In this document: positions 46,638 to 55,410 of the stretch, one piece after another
How the letters are laid out: every line of letters starts with the position of its first letter
How positions within the stretch are numbered: the first letter of the stretch is position 1
NCBI GenBank assembly: GCA_965230265.1
Contig: OZ245999.1
Coordinates: 496,001 to 560,000, forward strand
Origin: JAJFKX01 sp965230265
GTDB lineage: Bacteria; Pseudomonadota; Gammaproteobacteria; Xanthomonadales; Wenzhouxiangellaceae
Reading direction: 5' to 3'
Length of the DNA: 64,000 bases
Translations under genes and position numbers: made by a program
The notes under the pieces: model-generated
The model's input: the letters and a program-made list of their open reading frames with translations, nothing else
Databases searched by the model: none
What the model was told of the DNA's origin: nothing

Positions 46638-48089
46638 TTATTGTATTGCAACCTCGTAACTGCCTATTGGCAGTTCATCGGGGAGTCTGCCGGCATGCAG
46701 CGCTGTTAATAAAACCTGAGGGTCGCAATCAAAACTGACTTTTTCCTGTTCACCAGTGCTGAGGTAGTCAACAGAAGCCACTTCGTAATTAAGTACATCT
46801 TCCAAATGTGGAATCGCCAGTTGCTGCTGCTTGATAAATAGCGCGAACCGTTTAATTTCTTCGGCTGCGAAGGGCTCAGGAAGATAGGTCTGCCAATAAG
46901 CCTCCATGAGCTGTCGGACTTGTGGCTCGCCTAAGTGCAAAACCATCAGGCGATAACTCAATGTCAGCAGATCCACCAGCATGCCGGCGCGTATGCTAGT
47001 GACCAAGTTTTGCAGCACCTTCACACCAGGGTCTTTAGCCAGTTTGGTTTGTAGCTCATCAATGGCTGGGCGACGATTGACCAATATTCCCAGGGCTTGC
47101 TCATAATCGGCCTGAACAGGGGTATGAGTAAGCTGCAGATCGATAGCAGGAATCCTTTCAGACTGTGTTTGATCGGCGCTCTGATTAGAGCCGCGACTAT
47201 GCCACAGTTGTTTGATGGTATGCATTTGCGCGTAAAGCTGATCGGTGTTGATATTTTTAGCGATGAGGTAATCGGGAATAACCTCAAACATAACTGCTTT
47301 TAAATTTGGAAAACGCGGGAACCATTCAAAACAAAGTTCCAGCAGTTCTTCAGGGACTAGACCAGAGTGTGCATCCAGCCAAAAACCTTCATGATCATCA
47401 CCGCCTGCAAGATGGACTTCCAGAATACGATCTAAAGGCAGACTAGCTAACACCTCGTGTACCGACTGGCGACCATTTTTTTCGTTACACCACAGATTGT
47501 GCATATCCAACAATATGCCGCAGTCGGCCTGTTCGGCTACGTTGGCCAGGAATTCACCGTCAGGCATTTCACCGGGTTGTGGTTTTAAATAGTTTGCGGC
47601 ATTTTCAAAAGCAAAAGGCAAACCCACTTGAGCTTGCAGATTGCGGATATTAGCGGCAGCAGTACGAACTGTCTCCGGTGACTGTAGCGGCGGTAGCAGA
47701 AAACCGGTATTAAATACATTTGAGTCCAAAGGTTGTTTGGCATCGCAGGCGCGTAAAAAAGCCAAGTGTTCACTAAACCAGGCCGGGTTGATGCGTTGGA
47801 CCGACTCAACAAAAGGTTTTAGTTGACTGCAGTTCAATGACAGTGATCCACCCACAGGGATACCGACGCCATGCACCAGCTTTTGCTGAGGCCACCCGGC
47901 GATGCGTTCAAAAGCGCGTTCGTCCAGGCGATACTGGTCGGCGGAATTTTTGGCAGTGCCAGGTTGTTTAATCCAATAATGCTGCGGTTCGATTTCCAAC
48001 ACGTCAATCAGATCACTCCCCGCCTTAAGCAAGGGCTCAAGTGCGGGGAAGTAGACGATGCCGACACCAAGGTCTGGCAAGTCTTGCAT
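46638..48089 (-). CDS. MNIO (DUF692) peptide-modifying enzyme fused to a partner-like C-terminal domain
   Basis: Residues about 1-280 match the DUF692 multinuclear non-heme iron oxidase family (MbnB/TglH relatives): LGVGIVYFPALEPLL, VLEIEPQHYW, HGVGIPVGGSLSL, FSEHLAF, FAFENAANYL, GILLDMHNLWC, EVHLAGGDDHEG, DAHSGLV. The many His, Glu, Asp and Asn residues in these motifs are the expected iron ligands. The C-terminal 180 residues resemble the DUF2063/HvfC-type partner that usually comes as a separate protein, which would make this a natural fusion. The start is placed at the ATG five bases after the stop of the small Cys-containing peptide gene, consistent with coupled translation. MNIO enzymes modify Cys or backbone of RiPP peptides. 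Confidence 0.78.
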   Translation of the reverse strand: MQDLPDLGVGIVYFPALEPLLKAGSDLIDVLEIEPQHYWIKQPGTAKNSADQYRLDERAFERIAGWPQQKLVHGVGIPVGGSLSLNCSQLKPFVESVQRINPAWFSEHLAFLRACDAKQPLDSNVFNTGFLLPPLQSPETVRTAAANIRNLQAQVGLPFAFENAANYLKPQPGEMPDGEFLANVAEQADCGILLDMHNLWCNEKNGRQSVHEVLASLPLDRILEVHLAGGDDHEGFWLDAHSGLVPEELLELCFEWFPRFPNLKAVMFEVIPDYLIAKNINTDQLYAQMHTIKQLWHSRGSNQSADQTQSERIPAIDLQLTHTPVQADYEQALGILVNRRPAIDELQTKLAKDPGVKVLQNLVTSIRAGMLVDLLTLSYRLMVLHLGEPQVRQLMEAYWQTYLPEPFAAEEIKRFALFIKQQQLAIPHLEDVLNYEVASVDYLSTGEQEKVSFDCDPQVLLTALHAGRLPDELPIGSYEVAIQ

Positions 48090-48093
48090 GGTA

Positions 48094-48321
48094 TTAACCG
48101 AACTGTTGAACATTCAGGTCTTTATCGACTGAAAATTGACGCTGTATGTCATAGCGGATATCCCAGCCTGAACAACATGCCTGGCAGCCCAAGCGGCCCA
48201 GAATGCTTTCCTGTACGCGCTGAAACTGATCCAGATTGAAGTAAGCACTGGGTGGCAGTGAGACCTGCACGGTGTTGGTGGCACGTAAGGCCTGTAGTTG
48301 ATTGTGTTCCAGAGTTTTCAT
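48094..48321 (-). CDS. 75-residue Cys-containing peptide, candidate MNIO substrate
   Basis: A strong ribosome site (AAGGAGTCAGGT) precedes the ATG. The peptide has no signal sequence; residues 1-44 are leader-like and rich in Gln, Leu and charged residues, then LGCQACCSGWDIRYD with three Cys (C46, C49, C50), ending QFSVDKDLNVQQFG. It lies directly upstream of, and is coupled to, the MNIO gene. MNIO enzymes act on precursor peptides encoded beside them, so I read this as the substrate. The Cys cluster is internal, not at the C-terminus, and the modified residues are unknown. Confidence 0.65.
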   Translation of the reverse strand: MKTLEHNQLQALRATNTVQVSLPPSAYFNLDQFQRVQESILGRLGCQACCSGWDIRYDIQRQFSVDKDLNVQQFG

Positions 48322-48621
48322 ACCTGACTCCTTTTTATTTTATTGTTGATAATTAATGGCGTGGCGTGAATGCTGCCTGGACTATGGGTTTAGCAATACA
48401 TCCAGCGCCACGCCGCCCTTGCAAAACATGACCATGTTATGGGAGGGGCCATGATCTATGTCTTGCTGATGATGTAGGCGACGCAGTGGCAATAAACACA
48501 ACAGTTTTTTGCCACTGGTGTTGTATGAGCGGTTTGCTGCAGTTGATGGCTTTGACTTATGATGCCTTCAATAAGCCATGCAAATCCGTGAGTACGGTTG
48601 GGGTTGTCATAAAGCCATGAA
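48322..48621. promoter_or_regulatory. Divergent promoter region between the MNIO locus and a GMC oxidoreductase
   Basis: Three hundred bases must hold the start signals for both divergent units. I could not define paired -35/-10 elements with confidence, and short open frames here show no family similarity. Confidence 0.35.
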
Positions 48622-50205
48622 ATGTACGATCTGATTATTGTCGGTGCGGGTACTGCCGGTTGCGTATTGGCTGAGCGACTTACCCGATCGGGGAAATTAA
48701 ACGTGTTGCTGGTTGAGGCAGGTGGCCAGCCATCCAGTCCTTTTGTAAAAATACCGGCTGGGTTTTCCAAACTTTTTCAAAGCAAGCTCGATTGGAATTA
48801 TCTGAGCGAACCACTAAGCACTGCCAATCATCGGCAGATTTATATCCCGCGTGGCCGCATGCTCGGCGGTTCTGCCAATATCAATGCCATGATTCATCAA
48901 TGGGGGCACCCCGATGACTTTGCCCGCTGGGAAGCGGCCGGTGCAAAAGGCTGGGGTTGGGGTGATGTCGCGCCTATTTTTCGTGAGCAGGAGCAAACCA
49001 TTGGTGGCGGCGAGCTGCGTGGGCATTCAGGCCCAATGCACATAGACCGACCAGCCAGGCCTTTGGCGTTGGCACAGGCATTTGTTGAGTCAGCCCATAA
49101 CGCCGGATTGAAAGGGACTGCTGAGTACAATGGAGCAACCTATGCCGGGGCTTGGTTTGCTGAGCTGGCTTATAAAAACAACCGTCGCTTTAGTGTTTAT
49201 GATGCGTATCTAAGGCCTGCCATGCAGCGCAATAATCTTGAAGTGATGACCAATGCGCATGTCTGCAAAGTGTTGTTCAATAACAGGCGTGCGAGCGGAC
49301 TTGTGATCAGCCGCAGGGGGCAGGAACAAATGATCAATGCGGGAGGCGTTGTACTGGCTGCAGGCGTGTTTGGTACGCCGCAGATATTGATGCTGTCAGG
49401 CGTAGGGCCGGCGCAGCATTTGCGTGAGCATGGCATTCCGGTGATATGCGATGTACCAGGCGTTGGTAAAAACCTTCAGGATCATCCAATGGTGATGACC
49501 ACTTTTCGTTCGAAAAACAAGCAGACCTTTAAAGCAGCGGCCAACCCGTTGCATGTGCTCCGTTATCTGGCTTTTAAAAGCGGGCTGTTAACCTCCAATG
49601 TCACCGAAGCAATGGCTTTTACCAAAACCCGGTTTGAAACAGCAGATGCACCTGATCTGGAATTGCTTTTCTGTCCTCTGGAGTGGCTTGATCAGGGGGT
49701 TGGTCTACCCAAAGTGCATGCATTTGGCATTGCGCCAATCGTAGTCAACCCACGTTCGCGCGGGCAGGTGTTACTAAACAACGCTGACCCGGTGGCACCA
49801 CCAGTGATCGATTTGGGTTTATTAACTGATCCAGAAGGAATCGATTCGGCCATTTTAACCGAGGGTGTTCATCTGGCCAGAAAGGTGGCCAATACCGGCC
49901 CTTTGGCAATGCAGAATATTGGGGAAATATTGCCAGGTGATGAGTGTCAAGACAATGCCGAAATACTTGAGGTAATTAAAACCTCATTACAAACGATTTA
50001 TCACCCAGTGGGTACCTGCCGAATGGGAGGCGATTCGGAAGCCATCGTGGACTCGAAATTAAAAGTTAATGGCTGTGAAGGTTTATGGATAGCTGATGCA
50101 TCCGTTATGCCGGTGATTCCACGAGGGCATCCGAATTCGGCGGTGGCGATGATTGCACAGCGGGCATCGGAATGGCTGTGTGAATATGAGAGACTTGAAG
50201 TTTAA
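48622..50205 (+). CDS. GMC oxidoreductase, choline/alcohol dehydrogenase-like
   Basis: The 527-residue flavoprotein has FAD motif IIVGAGTAGCVLAERL, the GMC signature GRMLGGSANINAMIHQWGHPDDF and the second signature VVLAAGVFGTPQILMLSGVGP. The C-terminal catalytic pair is intact, with His in YHPVGTCRMG and Asn in GHPNSAV. It resembles BetA/AlkJ-type alcohol dehydrogenases. It differs clearly from the GMC protein of the lanthipeptide cluster. It is divergent from the MNIO peptide gene; a functional link is only positional. Confidence 0.88.
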   Translation: MYDLIIVGAGTAGCVLAERLTRSGKLNVLLVEAGGQPSSPFVKIPAGFSKLFQSKLDWNYLSEPLSTANHRQIYIPRGRMLGGSANINAMIHQWGHPDDFARWEAAGAKGWGWGDVAPIFREQEQTIGGGELRGHSGPMHIDRPARPLALAQAFVESAHNAGLKGTAEYNGATYAGAWFAELAYKNNRRFSVYDAYLRPAMQRNNLEVMTNAHVCKVLFNNRRASGLVISRRGQEQMINAGGVVLAAGVFGTPQILMLSGVGPAQHLREHGIPVICDVPGVGKNLQDHPMVMTTFRSKNKQTFKAAANPLHVLRYLAFKSGLLTSNVTEAMAFTKTRFETADAPDLELLFCPLEWLDQGVGLPKVHAFGIAPIVVNPRSRGQVLLNNADPVAPPVIDLGLLTDPEGIDSAILTEGVHLARKVANTGPLAMQNIGEILPGDECQDNAEILEVIKTSLQTIYHPVGTCRMGGDSEAIVDSKLKVNGCEGLWIADASVMPVIPRGHPNSAVAMIAQRASEWLCEYERLEV

Positions 50206-50222
50206 AATAAAGTACAAACAAT

Positions 50223-50269
50223 AACCGATCCAAAAAATAATAAATACAGGTTTATTTGGACCATTGGTT
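50223..50269 (+). terminator. Hairpin between convergent GMC and dolP genes
   Basis: AACCGAT pairs with ATTGGTT, and CCAAA with TTTGG, around an AT-rich loop, followed by TTTT. It sits between two convergent stops and could terminate both transcripts. Confidence 0.4.
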
Positions 50270-50302
50270 TTGTGTCATGAATATTATTGATTAACAATAT
50301 AG

Positions 50303-50956
50303 CTAAGACTCTTCAGGTATTTCATCGTCAACTTCCGGTTGAATATACTCAAACACCTTCACGACACCTTCGACACCACTGACGCGACTTACCCGCTCTG
50401 CAACAGCATCACCTTCTTCCTGCGTGACCAGTCCCTGCAAGTAAACAATCTTGCGTGCTGTTGTGACATTGACCCGTGTCGGATCAAAGCCGTCAATGTC
50501 TACGCCAAATAGTGCTGTTTTGACTTTGCCGCTTAAAAAGCGATCGCTGGTGCGGGTGCCGATACCGGCGATTTCTTCACGGACATACAGTTCATTCACC
50601 ACGCGGCGAACATTATTGATTTTACTGACGATATCGGTGGCCAGTTGTTTCTTTTCTTCACTGCTGATTTCACCCGCCAGCAATACGATGCCGTTGACGC
50701 TAACCACTTTGATGCGGTCAGTGCTTTTGATTTCTGCGGTTTCGTATAAATTGTTGGTGGCTTTGTGTTCGATGGTTTCATCATCAAATACCGTGCCAAA
50801 ACTGCGGCGATCATGAGCGGCACTACCGACGGTTGCTGCGCCACCAACAGCCAGAGGAATACAGCCGCTCATAAACAGGCACAACACAGCGATCATCGCC
50901 ACATTGAATAGGGACTTCAAATTAACTCGCACAGATGAAGGTGCAGCAACGTACAT
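50303..50956 (-). CDS. dolP: BON-domain outer-membrane lipoprotein DolP (YraP)
   Basis: The start at 50956 has GGAG upstream and lies just past the yraN stop. The product has a lipoprotein signal (LFMSGCIPLAVGGAA) and two BON domains (DRIKVVSVNGIVLLAGEISSEEKKQLA and RVNVTTARKIVYLQGLVTQEEGDAVA). In E. coli DolP sits at division sites and supports outer-membrane integrity and BAM function. An acidic C-terminal tail (QPEVDDEIPEES) is present. In E. coli diaA lies between yraN and dolP; here it is absent. Confidence 0.9.
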   Translation of the reverse strand: MYVAAPSSVRVNLKSLFNVAMIAVLCLFMSGCIPLAVGGAATVGSAAHDRRSFGTVFDDETIEHKATNNLYETAEIKSTDRIKVVSVNGIVLLAGEISSEEKKQLATDIVSKINNVRRVVNELYVREEIAGIGTRTSDRFLSGKVKTALFGVDIDGFDPTRVNVTTARKIVYLQGLVTQEEGDAVAERVSRVSGVEGVVKVFEYIQPEVDDEIPEES

Positions 50957-50957
50957 T

Positions 50958-51320
50958 TTAAAACTCCGTAATGGCATTTTTTATCCAGTTTACATGACGA
51001 TTTGTTAACCCGCCGTCGATGCTTATGACATCAAAACGGCAGAACTGGTTTAATCCGCGTGGGTGCTGGCTCAGATAATAGCGTGCGGTAGTGGTCAGTT
51101 TCTTTTGTTTGGTGTAGGTGATGGATTCAGCACCACTGCCAAAACCTTGATGGTTGCGGTGCCTGACTTCTACAAACACCAGCTCTTCACCATCTTGCAT
51201 AATTAAATCAAGCTCACCGAAGCGGCAGTGGAAGTTTTTGTTTAGGGTTTTCATGCCCTGTTTGTGCAAGTATTTTTCAGCTCTGGCTTCGGCCAGTTGA
51301 CCAGTGATTTTTTTCAGCAT
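50958..51320 (-). CDS. yraN: YraN/UPF0102 endonuclease-like protein
   Basis: The 120-residue protein carries the conserved core GQLAEARAEKYL, FGELDLIMQD and LVFVEVRHR, an E-x-x-x-Asp/Glu-V-x-V/K-like nuclease pattern in which the usual final Lys is Arg-His-Arg. Function in vivo is unsettled. It lies between lpoA and dolP as in other Gammaproteobacteria. Confidence 0.9.
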   Translation of the reverse strand: MLKKITGQLAEARAEKYLHKQGMKTLNKNFHCRFGELDLIMQDGEELVFVEVRHRNHQGFGSGAESITYTKQKKLTTTARYYLSQHPRGLNQFCRFDVISIDGGLTNRHVNWIKNAITEF

Positions 51321-51337
51321 CCTGGTGAATAATACTG

Positions 51338-53263
51338 CTAACGATTTTCCGGATTAACAAACACCGGTCTGCCGTTACGAAACTGCATGGCATCCAGGTC
51401 ACGTGTGACATAACCGTCATCAGATACTTGCAACTGGCCGCTGGCTGCCTGCAGCGTTAAACCAGTGTCGCCTTGCAGCATATTCAAATAAGGCAGTAAC
51501 AACATGCTATCCCGACCCAGGCCAAACAACTCAGCCAACAGCGCATTACGGTTATTGGGGTACCATTGTCTGACGGTGCTAACCGACGGAGCAGGTGGTT
51601 CGCCTGCCAGCCATGCCTGTTGGGTAAAATACACACCATTCAGGTCACGATCACGGCGTGGGTTGGGGCTGCCCTGATAAACCCGACGGGTGGCATAAAC
51701 CGGCAGATAGTCCAGGTCTAAAAACTTCAACTGAGGAATAATCAAACGCGCCTGTGCGGCATTGCCGGCAATAAACAAGGCATCAACGTCGCTGCGACCC
51801 TGCTGCCGGAAACCCAGCTCCTCCAGGCCCAGGCGTCGTTGCAATTGTGCATGGCGTTGCAGGCTTTCATCCAGGCGTAAAGCTGCTGACAGCTTGTCGG
51901 TGTATTCAACGCTGTTATCAGCGTACATGCTGGTTTGTAATACCCGTCCGCCTTGCTGATTAAATTCGTTTTCAAATGCTTCGGCCAGGCGTAAGCCAGC
52001 CGCAGACTCCGGGCGCAAAATGATGATATTGCGGTGACCTTGTTGAACTGCCAAGCGAGCGGCAGCACGGGCATCATCTTCAGGCGGCAGGGCAAAAATA
52101 TAATGGGCGGCAAGTGCCTCGGTTGCCTGTGGAATGGACAAAGCATCCAGGCTCCGCTCCGGCTGATTCAAGGCCAAAATGGGTAGATCGCGGTTGGGCA
52201 GATCGATCAGAGCGGCCACTGATTCTTTGCGCAATGGCCCAACAATCCATTCTGCGCCACTATCTACTGCAGAAAAATAGGCACCACGGGCATCCCGGTT
52301 GCTGTTCCCACTGTTGATAAATACCAGCTTTGGACGGGTTTGTTCTGGCAGGTTAAGCCAGCTACTGACAATACCTTGATGAATGGCTTCGGCGGCAGGC
52401 TTTAGCTGATTGGATGTGGGCAACAGCACAGCAACTGTGGATGGCCAACGCAGTTGTTCAGGGTATTGCTCGATCAGACGGCTGAGTGCCAGACTGGGAG
52501 GTGTATCAAACGTATTGAGTTTGTGCTGGTCTGGCGTTTTGATCAATGAAAAGTGCTGCTGAATAGCACCCTCTCTGGCCTGACGTATAGCAGCAAGGTA
52601 GCTCAGTTCATCTGGATTGGCACTGCTTTCCAATTCACTCAATAGGCTGCCAGGCAGTTCAGCCAGTTCAGTAAAGGCTGGTCGACGCTGTACGGCCGGG
52701 GCGTTGGAGCGCAGCTGTGACAGTGCCGCATTGGCGGCCAGCAGGCGTGGATCACCCAGCTGTACATTTAAACGAGCAACGCGATCACTCAGCCAGCTTG
52801 GCAGCACGTCCAATTGTTGGGTCAAGCGTTCGAATAATTGACTGGCCGCCAGGCGATCACCTTGCAACAGCACCAGTTCGGTGCGCAGTAACTGCCAGTG
52901 AGCCAGTTGCGACGGGTTTAGGTTGGCTTGATTAATACTTGCCAGGCGGCTGGCGGCAATATTGGCTTGCTGGTTTTGTAACCAGGCATCGGCCGCGCGC
53001 AACTCCCATGCGGCTGCGTTGCCGGCGTCTGCTACCGCCAGCGATTCCCAGGCATTAGCGGCAGCGCTATAGTTACCTTGATCATATAAGGCTTCCGCAC
53101 GCGCTGATAATACTCCGGGGTCTGTTCTGGTTTGGCGAGTTTGTGTTGTTTGGCAGGCGGTCAGGGTGATCAGGGACAGAATCAACGCCATTTGCCAAAC
53201 GGCCTTAATGGTTTTGGGTGTCATCAGGTTTGGTTTTAGCAATGCTATTTTGTTTAAAGGCAT
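51338..53263 (-). CDS. lpoA: LpoA, lipoprotein activator of penicillin-binding protein 1A
   Basis: The 641-residue product (start at the ATG with GTGGAT upstream) has a lipoprotein signal ending LITLTAC. Its N-terminal helical TPR-like region (ARAEALYDQGNYSAAANAWESLA) is followed by a type I periplasmic-binding-protein fold (VAVLLPTSNQLKPAAEAIHQGI, WIVGPLRKESVAAL, DALFIAGNAAQARLIIPQL). LpoA stimulates peptidoglycan synthesis by PBP1A from the outer membrane. It is divergent from rsmI with only about 80 bases between the start codons. Other in-frame ATG codons lie upstream and downstream. Confidence 0.9.
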   Translation of the reverse strand: MPLNKIALLKPNLMTPKTIKAVWQMALILSLITLTACQTTQTRQTRTDPGVLSARAEALYDQGNYSAAANAWESLAVADAGNAAAWELRAADAWLQNQQANIAASRLASINQANLNPSQLAHWQLLRTELVLLQGDRLAASQLFERLTQQLDVLPSWLSDRVARLNVQLGDPRLLAANAALSQLRSNAPAVQRRPAFTELAELPGSLLSELESSANPDELSYLAAIRQAREGAIQQHFSLIKTPDQHKLNTFDTPPSLALSRLIEQYPEQLRWPSTVAVLLPTSNQLKPAAEAIHQGIVSSWLNLPEQTRPKLVFINSGNSNRDARGAYFSAVDSGAEWIVGPLRKESVAALIDLPNRDLPILALNQPERSLDALSIPQATEALAAHYIFALPPEDDARAAARLAVQQGHRNIIILRPESAAGLRLAEAFENEFNQQGGRVLQTSMYADNSVEYTDKLSAALRLDESLQRHAQLQRRLGLEELGFRQQGRSDVDALFIAGNAAQARLIIPQLKFLDLDYLPVYATRRVYQGSPNPRRDRDLNGVYFTQQAWLAGEPPAPSVSTVRQWYPNNRNALLAELFGLGRDSMLLLPYLNMLQGDTGLTLQAASGQLQVSDDGYVTRDLDAMQFRNGRPVFVNPENR

Positions 53264-53344
53264 ATTATCCACTGTGCGGGTGCAATTGGTCATTAATGCA
53301 AACATGCGAGCATAATAACGCAATGACTGTGTGTGGAGAATAAA

Positions 53345-54190
53345 GTGTCAACTGTCGACGATACCAGCTTGTGGGTGATTGCTACACCGATTGGTCATTT
53401 GGACGATATTAGCCAACGTGCCATTCGGGTATTGGCGAGTGTGGACTGTGTTATCGCTGAGGATACCCGTCACAGTCGCACACTGCTGACATCAATGGCA
53501 ATTAACAAGCCGACGCTGTCTTTGCATGATCACAACGAGCAGCAGCGCATTCCCCAGTTACTTGAGAAAGCCCGCAAAGGTGAGTCACTGGCGTTAATCA
53601 GTGATGCAGGTACGCCATTGATTTCTGATCCAGGTTTTAAACTGGTGCAGGCTTTTCATGGCCAGGGTCTGAAAGTTTCGCCTGTGCCGGGTGCCTGTGC
53701 GGCCATTGCCGCATTGTCGGTGGCTGGCTTGCCCAGTAACCGATTCCATTTTGAAGGTTTTTTGCCCAGCAAGAGCAAAGCACGTGAACAGCGTTTGCGG
53801 GCATTGGCCAATGTCCCAGACACTATGATTTTCTATGAGTCACCAAAGCGCTTGTTAACGACACTGCAAGCGATGCAGCGGGTGTTTGGTGAGCAGCGTA
53901 TGGCTTGCCAGTGTCGGGAGCTGACCAAGCAATTTGAAACTGTCAACTTACTGTCGTTGACCCAGTTGGTTAAATTGGTTGAAACCGATGCCAATCAACA
54001 AAGAGGTGAGCAGGTGCTACTGGTGGCTGGAGCGGCGGTTGATGATGTCAGTGAGGTGATCGACCCCGCAGTGCAGAGCTTATACGATGATTTGTGTCAA
54101 AGCTTGTCGCCTTCGCAGGCCGCAAAGCTATTAGCCCGGCATCTAGGGGTTAGCCGAAAAGCATTGTATTTAAGGCGTGTAAATGCTTGA
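53345..54190 (+). CDS. rsmI: 16S rRNA (cytidine-1402-2'-O)-methyltransferase RsmI
   Basis: The GTG start at 53345 has GGAG six bases upstream and begins MSTVDDTSLWVIATPIGHLDD. Family motifs are clear: IATPIGHLDDISQRAIRVL, AEDTRHSRTLL, LISDAGTPLISDPG, VPGACAAIAALSVAGL and FEGFLPSK. The C-terminus adds a short helix-turn-helix-like segment (SPSQAAKLLARHLGVSRKALY), as is usual. It precedes rnpB. Confidence 0.93.
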   Translation: MSTVDDTSLWVIATPIGHLDDISQRAIRVLASVDCVIAEDTRHSRTLLTSMAINKPTLSLHDHNEQQRIPQLLEKARKGESLALISDAGTPLISDPGFKLVQAFHGQGLKVSPVPGACAAIAALSVAGLPSNRFHFEGFLPSKSKAREQRLRALANVPDTMIFYESPKRLLTTLQAMQRVFGEQRMACQCRELTKQFETVNLLSLTQLVKLVETDANQQRGEQVLLVAGAAVDDVSEVIDPAVQSLYDDLCQSLSPSQAAKLLARHLGVSRKALYLRRVNA

Positions 54191-54350
54191 GGTCGTTCTT
54201 TCTTTTGGCTTGTGATGTTTTAGCCAAGACCCCTATAGTCAGTGCTATTGGGCAGTGCGTGTAAAAGGGGCTGTTATAGCTGACGGATTGAAAAGCCAGA
54301 GCTTGGAAGGAATTGATTGAATCAATACGATTTAGCCTCCACAATGTAGC

Positions 54351-54700
54351 AGCGAGCCGGCCAGACAGTCGCTGTTTGCTTTGTTGGTGAATGGAGGAAA
54401 GTCCGGGCTCCGCAGGGCAGAGTGCCAGGTAACGCCTGGGAGACGTGAGTCTACGGCCAGTGCAACAGAAAATATACCGCCATGTTGACATGGTAAGGGT
54501 GAAATGGTGCGGTAAGAGCGCACCGCGCAACTGGTAACATGTTGTGGCAAGGTAAACCCCACTCGGAGCAAGACCAAATAGGAAGGCGTTACGTGGCCCG
54601 CGTTGCCTTCGGGTAGGTCGCTACAGGCTGCTGGTGACAGCAGTCGCAGATGAATGACTGTTCAAGACAGAACCCGGCTTATCGGCCGGCTCGCGCTATT
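54351..54700 (+). ncRNA. rnpB: RNase P RNA (type A)
   Basis: The 5' end GCGAGCCGGCCAGACAG pairs with the 3' end GGCCGGCTCGC. The conserved core is present: GAGGAAAGTCCGGGCTCC, GGGCAGAGTGCCAGGTAACGCCTGG, AGTGCAACAGAAA, GGTAAGGGTGAAA, AGAGCGCACCGCG and AGATGAATGACTGTTC...GACAGAACCCGGCTTA. The final stem followed by ATTTTTTCC can act as its terminator. Confidence 0.95.
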
Positions 54701-54826
54701 TTTTCCTCGCTGTAGACAGCACATTGGCTCTATTGTGGCAGAAACAACCACACAGCAATCACATCTATTCCCCCTGAAAAAACCATAGAAAACCAAGAAA
54801 ATTTAGTCATTTAGGCATGAATTGGC

Positions 54827-54855
54827 TTGACGTCAGCCATGCCAGGGCTTATTGT
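54827..54855 (+). promoter_or_regulatory. Promoter of the dcw cluster (PmraZ)
   Basis: TTGACG and TATTGT are separated by 17 bases, about 80 bases before the mraZ start codon. The predicted start of transcription falls just before the MraZ-type boxes. Confidence 0.6.
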
Positions 54856-54868
54856 TCACCTGTCTTAG

Positions 54869-54903
54869 TGTCGAAAAGTGGTTATTTTTGGATATTTGTG
54901 GAT
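54869..54903 (+). promoter_or_regulatory. MraZ operator: tandem TGG boxes with 10-base period
   Basis: TGTCG, TGGTT, TGGAT and TGGAT start at 54869, 54879, 54889 and 54899, each separated by five bases. MraZ in E. coli binds tandem TGGGN repeats with five-base spacers upstream of its own gene. The position between promoter and mraZ fits autoregulation, although the boxes deviate from the E. coli consensus. Confidence 0.6.
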
Positions 54904-54932
54904 TTTAAGTTTATATAAGGACCTGTTTAGAC

Positions 54933-55385
54933 ATGTTTTACGGCGAAAAGCCTATCTCTATTGATGCCAAGGGCCGCGTGGCGGTACCGACCTTTTTCCG
55001 GGACGGCATTCAGGAGGCGTGTGCAAACAAAATGATGTTGACCTACAGTGGGCATTCCACGGGCAGCTTGTGGCTGTACCCGCGCCCGGAGTGGGAAAAG
55101 GTCCGTGATCAGGTCAATAAGCTGAGTGAGTTTGTATCGCAACATCGCATGATCAAATTAAGAGTGGTTAGCAGCGCTCTGGAAGTCGAGCCAGACGCCA
55201 ATGGCCGTATTGTACTACCTCCGGGTATGCGGCAGAACGTCGGCATCGAAAAAAGTGCCGTTTTTATGGGTTCAGGTAACCGTTTTGAAATATGGAATGA
55301 AACAGCGCTGGCCAGAGAGCGTGGTGACCATCTGGAAATAGATATGAATAACGCCAGCGAAGAAATGCTGCGTTTGGAGCTGTAA
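54933..55385 (+). CDS. mraZ: Transcription regulator MraZ
   Basis: The 150-residue protein has two AbrB-like MraZ repeats (SIDAKGRVAVPTFFRDGI and EPDANGRIVLPPGMRQNVG). AAGGA lies upstream of the ATG. It represses the dcw operon by binding the repeats in its own leader. It is the first gene of the division and cell-wall cluster. Confidence 0.96.
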   Translation: MFYGEKPISIDAKGRVAVPTFFRDGIQEACANKMMLTYSGHSTGSLWLYPRPEWEKVRDQVNKLSEFVSQHRMIKLRVVSSALEVEPDANGRIVLPPGMRQNVGIEKSAVFMGSGNRFEIWNETALARERGDHLEIDMNNASEEMLRLEL

Positions 55386-55410
55386 TTACGACTAACGGTA
55401 GTAATAACAA

